Source of the DNA: Ancylostoma caninum
Taxonomy: Eukaryota; Nematoda; Chromadorea; Rhabditida; Ancylostomatidae
Direction: 5' to 3'
Length of the DNA stretch: 64,000 nucleotides
Assembly: GCA_037903475.1 (NCBI GenBank)
Contig: JBAJFG010000057.1
Coordinates: 682,001-746,000, forward strand
The notes beneath the pieces were generated by a model. The model saw only the letters and a program-made list of their open reading frames with translations, made no database searches and was not told the DNA's origin. Of the stretch, positions 57,968 through 64,000 are shown piece after piece (position 1 is the first letter of the stretch; each line of letters starts with the position of its first letter). A program made the position numbers and the translations under genes.

Positions 57968-59734
57968 ATTACAGGGAAAAGACCGGCTACTCGCAATTCA
58001 GAGCATCCCCTAGGATCAGTCAACGTGCAACAGACTAAGGCGTACGAGTTGTAATGGTTAAACTTAAGCTGCGATAACTCTTAGGGACGCGAAGAATTCC
58101 AGATATCAGCTGTTTTACAAGGCATTAGCTTTTCCTCCAACTTATTTCAGCACAAACATTCTTTTTCTACTTCTTTTCTTGCTTTTTCAGTGGCTTCCCT
58201 ATTTGTTTTGAGTTTCGTTTAGTGGTTGTTCATTTCGGCTCTCCGGAAAAGGCGCAAAACATACTGAATAAGTGATTGCATGAGAAAAAGCTAGTGAAAA
58301 CGGTAAGATGGACTTTCTTCCGATCAATCGACATCATGACTCGCGCAACTCGATCTTATCTGTGTTAGAGAAGCGAACAAAATTCCTGAGAAAAAGGGGA
58401 ATTTTTCAGTTTTGTCAAGTTTCGGAGCCTCAACAGTTATCACCCCCTGAAATACAACGCATTTGATCAGAATCTCGTTGTCGAAATTTTCCGTGAATGC
58501 CGCCTTTATTTCAGCTCCGGGCTCCTAGGCTGTACCTTGAGGTCATTATTCAGCAAGTAACTCTTGGCGTCTGTTACAGACACCGTTCTTGCTGCATTGG
58601 TATATCATCATTAAGGTGTGACCTTTTCAACCCACCGCACTTCGCCATTCATGCCGGCTTTAAGACGCGACACACCAACGGCTACCCTTGCTTTTGCGAC
58701 TGCACGAAACATGAGGTCCGTCACCTTAACGTGCAGCGTCTTGCCATCGTGTACACCGTTAGATATGTTGAATATCAGAGCTCAAGCTATCAAATTGCTA
58801 CGCAGACACTCATACCAGTACGTGGATGCCATTGTTCATGTCTTTGAAAGAAACTCCACTTTTCGGGATCGAAAAGTCCTCCAGGTGGATGTCCCAGACT
58901 TTGTAATCTAGCATTGTATCCTAGAATTTGCTACAAATATGATTGCAAAATTGGGAGCGAAATACGTAGAAGAGGGCATACATTATTGGAGGTTTCCGGA
59001 AGTCGAATTGATTTCATAAACTCAGTGATCGTTCCTCCTCTGGTGTCCAGAAGATTCCATATCTTCGACGAAATTGTAAATGTCAGAGGTGATTCGAAAA
59101 GAGAATTAGTTTGATTCTCACATCTGTAAAATGTATGTACATAACCAAAAGAAGTAGATTACGGTAGAAGAAAATGTGTGTATTTAACGGTACTAAATTG
59201 CTACAATTTCTCTTATCTTACTGCAAATGCTCACTACATAGAATAACTTTCATTGAATACTTTCTTTGACATACATTTCCTCAATTTGAAGTTTCAAATT
59301 TCATAGAAAAAGGTCAACATATATTTTCACCACAGCTACATATCTCATACCTTTCATTAATCATGACTTGTAGTAAAATGTATGTATGGTCTTTCTGCTT
59401 GTCTGTTTGTGTACAACGGAATTCGAAGAGCGGCTTAGCTTGGTGATGGCAGCTCTTGGAGGTCCCAGAGCTGTGTGAAGACGGCAGCACTGTGGTGGAG
59501 GAAAGTCGGCATACAAGGCGGAGAAATGCGAGAAGACAGCTCCCCAGGAGAAGAGTCCTGGAGAGGTGCGCCCACATCTTTTACAGAAAGAGAACACTAC
59601 AAAACGGGTCCCCGCGAGTAGCTAGCTTTATTCCCACGCTGCCTTGCAGCAACCTGTCTTTCGTATACATATAAGGTCAGGTATGTGGGATTGTTATCAT
59701 CATCTGTAAACTCCTACACAATCTCTTCCACGAA
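57968..59734. other. Non-coding or unresolved stretch
   Basis: No gene is recognised. Overlapping plus-strand frames at 58497-58911 look partly protein-like but match nothing I know. No tRNA or repeat structure was found. Confidence 0.35.
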
Positions 59735-60729
59735 TATAGAACTTTCAAAGCAGATCATTTTAGACCTTTCAGTATACGACTTCAAATCTGGTGAATCAGT
59801 AGCGGCATCCATTTGTCGAACTAACATGAATTTGGGTACAGTACAGCATCCAAAAGCACTGCACAAGCTTGTCCCGGACATCTTCAAAATCAATGTCTGT
59901 GCACGGTCGAGACGTGTATGATCGGTTGACAAGTATCGATTGGAACAGCTGGTGGATTCAGATTCATGGCAAACTATGCGAGAAAGGGCGAAAGCCTAGG
60001 ATGTTCACTTTACCACCATCGCCGACCACCTGCCTCAATTTGGCAAGGTAAAACGTTGTCACAGTGAGTGATCATGATCTGACCGGATGCGATCTCCAGC
60101 GATGTGCAGACGTGGCTTCTAAATTGCTCTCGTACAGAAACATTGAAAACTAGCAGCAGTCCATCTTCGCAGGAGATGATAAGTGGTGTCTGTACGTCAA
60201 CATCAAGCACCATCGACACTGACATAACAAGGATGTGCAGACCGAGCCGCAGCCGAAGACAAGTGATCAGCCTCTGAAGGTTTTGATCACTGCTTGGTGT
60301 GACAGCAAAGGCATCATTCACTATGCGGTACTGCCACACGACATTGCTCTCACGGTGAACAGCAGCCGGATCTACTGGCGGCAAAAATCGCAGAGGAGAG
60401 TCCGAATCACGGCAAGATTCGATTTCTACACGATGATTGTCAACGCACCGAAAGTGTGACTCGCCAGAAGCTAGATGACTTTGCATGAAAAGCGCTGACT
60501 CACCCAGCGTACAGCCCTTAACATCCGCCGAAAGAAAACCACCGTCTTCGATCCCTCTCTAATGCCATGCAAGGTATGTAGAGCTTTCGATAATGAAGAT
60601 GACTTGGATAGCTGGTTGGACAACTTTTCAATGTCAATGTCAGAACAGTTCTATGCCGAGGGCATCGAAAGGCTTTCCGAAAATGGGCGAAAAGTGGTAG
60701 GACGTAAAGGTGGTTTATACATCTCTTAA
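59735..60729 (+). pseudogene. Decayed mariner-family transposase
   Basis: Mariner features appear in order but in shifting frames. An N-terminal YDFKSGESVAAS segment lies at about 59780-59830, then RLEQLVDSDS and TTIADHLPQFGKVK (about 59935-60055). The first catalytic Asp motif GDDKWCLYV is at about 60172-60198, followed by LKVLITAWCDSKGIIHY (about 60275-60325). A worn second Asp region HDD...TRQKLDD sits near 60429-60480, then HPAYSP near 60505-60522 with a stop where the third Asp is expected. The C-terminal FDNEDDLDSWLDNF...QFYAEGIE...KVV runs to TAA at 60729. Several stops (for example about 60195-60197) and frameshifts make it non-functional. No convincing terminal repeats were found. 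Confidence 0.85.
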
Positions 60730-62296
60730 TGTGCTTTCTTGTTTTTGAAAAGTCAAGAAAATATGCTGTTCCAAAAACCGCGAGAACCGAGACAACCTAG
60801 TACTTGAGACTCCACCTCACATCTACACCCCGGTAAATTGCATGTAGTGTGAAGTAAGAAATACATACATGTATTATATTTGAATGTTTGGACCAATGCA
60901 ACTTCTACCAAACAGAGCCCGATGAAGTGCCAAATTACAGCATTCAGGTAGACGCTTACTCAAGTGTTGTCTATTATATACATTGTAGAACACTCCTTCT
61001 GAGGAGACATTTACTTGGCAAACTTCTCCTGATTCATATGAGGTAGCTTGTTTGCTTGCTGCTTACCTTTCTGGAATTCTTTCAAGCTGGTGTTTTGTTT
61101 CATCGGTGGATGAAAAGTTGTCTAATGACGTGTCTAGTTACTCATCAACGATTGATCTTACTTTTTTTAAAAATGTTCCCATGATATAAGCGCGTGCGCA
61201 ACTCAGCGTCAGCTTCCAAATTTCTCTGGAGATTATATTTCTACCACTTTGATTACATACATACTAGTTGGATTACGGACTTCTGCCAGAACAAATAAGA
61301 GATACAATTTTTCTTTTTTTTCGAGGCGAACCATGCCCATCAAGTCACGACTGCTGCACACAAATGGTTTTTTTTTTGAAGAGAGCTTTAAAAAATTCAC
61401 TCACAATACAGGGTGAGAAGTGGTGAAAGCTAAAAGAAGAAGAAATCCATTCATTACGTTTGGACGCGATTCTTTGAGATCTCTATAAATTTATATTCGC
61501 AGGCAAAACTCCTCCCTTTACATGCACTAGCCGATTTCACTTGTAGTTCAAATAATTTCGTTCACCCATCTGCTTTTGAACAAACTTATGTAATACGAGA
61601 CAAATTTGATCACTCATGATTGAGTCAACAAGTCATCGCCATTAGTGCCGGAGCTTATGAATAAACGGAGATGTCCTTCGTTGTCGATACAAAAACATTG
61701 AAGTGCATCAAACTAGACAGAACATTGCGCTAATACTGAAAGTTCAAGCTGCACCGGTGAAATTTCTGGTAAGGACATTTGTTCATAGCTATTGACATTT
61801 TCCTCTTGATGTTACCTACAGACTCACCTTCTGAAGGGAATCGCTAGAAGAAACCAAACCTCGGACCGGTTTGACAAGCACTCCTATAAGTCACCTGAAC
61901 ACGAGACACATATTTTGCTAGAAAAATTGTGTGATCTTTTAGTGTTCGGACGTCGGCTCCCAGAAAATTGAAGCACGTTGCGCCTAGATTCTTGAATATT
62001 ATTCTGCCCCATTTGTTATGCTTACCAGCGGCCGCTACGGGACGTCTCCGGCTGGCCCGCGAGGCTGCGTATGTGAACAGAATCGAAGAGAACACCCCCC
62101 CCCCATGCTAGGAATTGCTACCAGATGTTATCCTTGAAGTGCTGCCTGTATGCCAAAGATTTACTCCGGATTGACAATACACCGCATTCTCTACTTCGCT
62201 TCTCCATAAAATACTAGGGGTAATCCAACATGCAGGTCACGAACCTCACAACCATTTTTCACGACGGGTACTGATTTATTGATTTTCTAACGAGTA
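60730..62296. other. Non-coding stretch
   Basis: AT-rich, with T-runs near 61320-61380 and a C-tract at about 62095-62104. No gene, RNA or repeat ends are recognised. Confidence 0.4.
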
Positions 62297-63871
62297 CAGT
62301 GCTTTTCATAAGTACAGACGCACCCCAGAAAACACTGGTACACAGTTCCACGTAACTTTTTTGAGGAAACCACGAGTGCCAATCGAATAAGCGTGCCCAG
62401 AAACCCTTGTTACCGTCGTTTTTCCCGAAGCTATGGAAAAATATAGGTAGACCCAGCACTTCCCCCTCCTAGGGACCGTTTCATAAGTATAGACGCACTT
62501 TCAGAAACCGATGATTTCGCAGAAGGAACTTCCTTGCAACAGCAGATTTGTAGCTGATAGGTTTCCGCAAATCCCAACCAACTCAGAAAACATGGGTTGG
62601 CATAGATTCACCCACCCCCTCCAGCAAATGGCTATCAAATCGGCTCTTAGTACAGACAATAGTATTTTTCAGATTTGCCGGAAGATGTTCGGTTCTGGCC
62701 ATGAATGTCATCTGGTGGGATGCTCCAGGAATGTTCGATGATGCTAGTATTAGAAGGCAGATAGTACCGTTGAACAGGGCTTCTCAAAATGCTTATTTGT
62801 CGAGCGACTGATAAATGTCACGCCGGTTTTTCGATGGAAAGTGAGGTTTTTCCTTCTGCGTGCTGTAAGAAAATGTAGGAATTGAACACTAAAGGTGCTC
62901 CTGTGATTTGAGGAATTCGATTATGTAGAAATGGAGATAATATCGAGGGTGTCGCTATGGGAGCAAACGTCTCCAACTTTGGCAGCGCCTACCTCCAAAG
63001 GTGCTCGTTTTGAGAGAGTCTGGCTCTCCTTGTGTGTCTGCCCGGAGACGTGCATTCATTGAAATACACTCCAAATAAAGCTTTTCTCATTCCGTAAAAT
63101 CATTTAAACATAGCATGGGTTTTCAAAAGATCCAAAACAACCAACTCGTTTTTTCGACATGACGATCACCACGTTCCTTACGGGAAAACAAAGCTGTGAA
63201 GCTTTTTGGAACGGGATAACCCCAGGAATGAGATGAAGTCAACAATATGCAATGGTGATGCAGCGGTTAAATGCCTTTTTAACCCATGCACTGCATGACG
63301 GAGCCGACGCAACGGCTCAGACTCCATCAACGCACTGTGCTGCTTATGTGCTTTGAGTTCAGGCAGGGTATGCAACGCCGTCTTTGATGCGATGTCTTCT
63401 TTTGCACACCAAAATTCTTCTTTCGATTGTAGGACTCAATATCTTATACACATTTGCAGGTGGACCCCGAAGAACCTTCCCCCTACCCGGAGATCCTGCG
63501 ATTTCACCAGCCTACAGCATGTAAATTTTTTAGCTGCCCCAGCCTCGCTCCAAAACATTGTGATCCAAGTTGAAATGCAGATTTACGTTGTAGACGCTTG
63601 TTAGTTCTCATCAAAATATTGAGCCCATCTTTCCCCTGAAGATAAGATTTATTTGTATTTTCTCATAGACTTCGTCTATACTTATGAAACAGCACATTTA
63701 ATGGTGATGTGCCAAATCAATTCCGTATTTTCCATAATCACTAGTGAAACAACGCAATCTTAGGTTTTCTGGCATACCGATTCGATTGACGTTTGTAACT
63801 TTTCTCATGAAACTGTGATGAACTGGGTACCGGCATTTTCTGGGGTGCGTCTATACTTATGAAACGCACGA
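62297..63871. mobile_element. Tc1-like non-autonomous element with IR/DR ends
   Basis: About 1.57 kb with roughly 200-bp imperfect inverted terminal repeats. Each repeat contains two direct copies of tttcataagtatagacgca: outer 62304-62322 and inner 62479-62497 at the left, outer 63846-63864 and inner from about 63673 to 63689 at the right. The outer-inner distance is 175 bp on both sides. The left edge is preceded by TA (62295-62296) and starts cagtgcttttcat; the right edge is slightly worn. This is the IR/DR layout of some Tc1-family transposons. The 1.1-kb interior shows no transposase motif on either strand. Confidence 0.8.
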
Positions 63872-64000
63872 ATTGCTCCGAGTGTGGTGGGAGCAAGTTT
63901 GCAAGGAATGTCTACCACGCTGATCGTGAATGTGATTGCGAATTTGCGCCATGTGCTTATTGATCTATTGATCCTATTGAATTTTCGCGTGTTTCACTGG

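Noticed and set aside
1..64000. tRNA, rRNA and complete SL RNA genes
   Set aside because: I looked for T-loop GGTTCRA-type motifs with paired arms, conserved 5S/rRNA stretches and SL genes with a donor and Sm site, and found none convincing.

Overview
The window looks like nuclear DNA of a clade V (strongylid-like) nematode. The evidence is an nlp-21-type GGARAF neuropeptide precursor, a BARD1/BRD-1 gene with nematode-style introns, a genomic 22-mer one base away from the nematode spliced leader SL1, and a BEL/Pao retroelement with a phlebovirus-like envelope. The species cannot be read from the sequence. Gene density is low; most of the window is AT-rich non-coding DNA with many short transposon derivatives.

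Region by region. 1-3544: no gene recognised, one complete hAT-like MITE. 3545-14174: a nearly intact BEL/Pao retrovirus-like element on the minus strand, with two identical 194-bp LTRs and a repeat- and hairpin-rich leader. Its gag-pol-env lies in one reading frame broken by a single TGA inside the integrase core. Two further overlapping small ORFs after env carry three zinc knuckles. Its 5' LTR is split by a 903-bp TA-flanked non-autonomous DNA element. 15316-41925: inferred nlp-21 neuropeptide gene on the plus strand, with a signal-peptide exon at 15316, a 24.6-kb intron holding only repeats, the peptide-array exon at 39940-40572 and a last exon at 41849-41925. 42-47 kb: repeats, including a TTAA-flanked element. 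47301-52604: brd-1 (RING, ankyrin repeats, two BRCT) on the minus strand. 54-56 kb: three inverted-repeat elements, one a perfect 98-bp-arm palindrome. 56452-57390 (perhaps to 57.9 kb): the 3' exons of an unrecognised minus-strand gene. 59.7-60.7 kb: a decayed mariner transposase. 62.3-63.9 kb: a Tc1-like element with IR/DR-type ends.

The two confident host genes are unrelated: a secreted neuropeptide precursor and a nuclear BRCA1-partner ubiquitin ligase. The strongest unusual signals are the zinc-knuckle ORF pair at the 3' end of the retroelement, the nested insertion in its 5' LTR, the block-duplicated neuropeptide array with its very long first intron, the SL1-like 22-mer and the perfect palindrome. 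All gene models are read by eye from splice signals, phase and motifs; no search was run.
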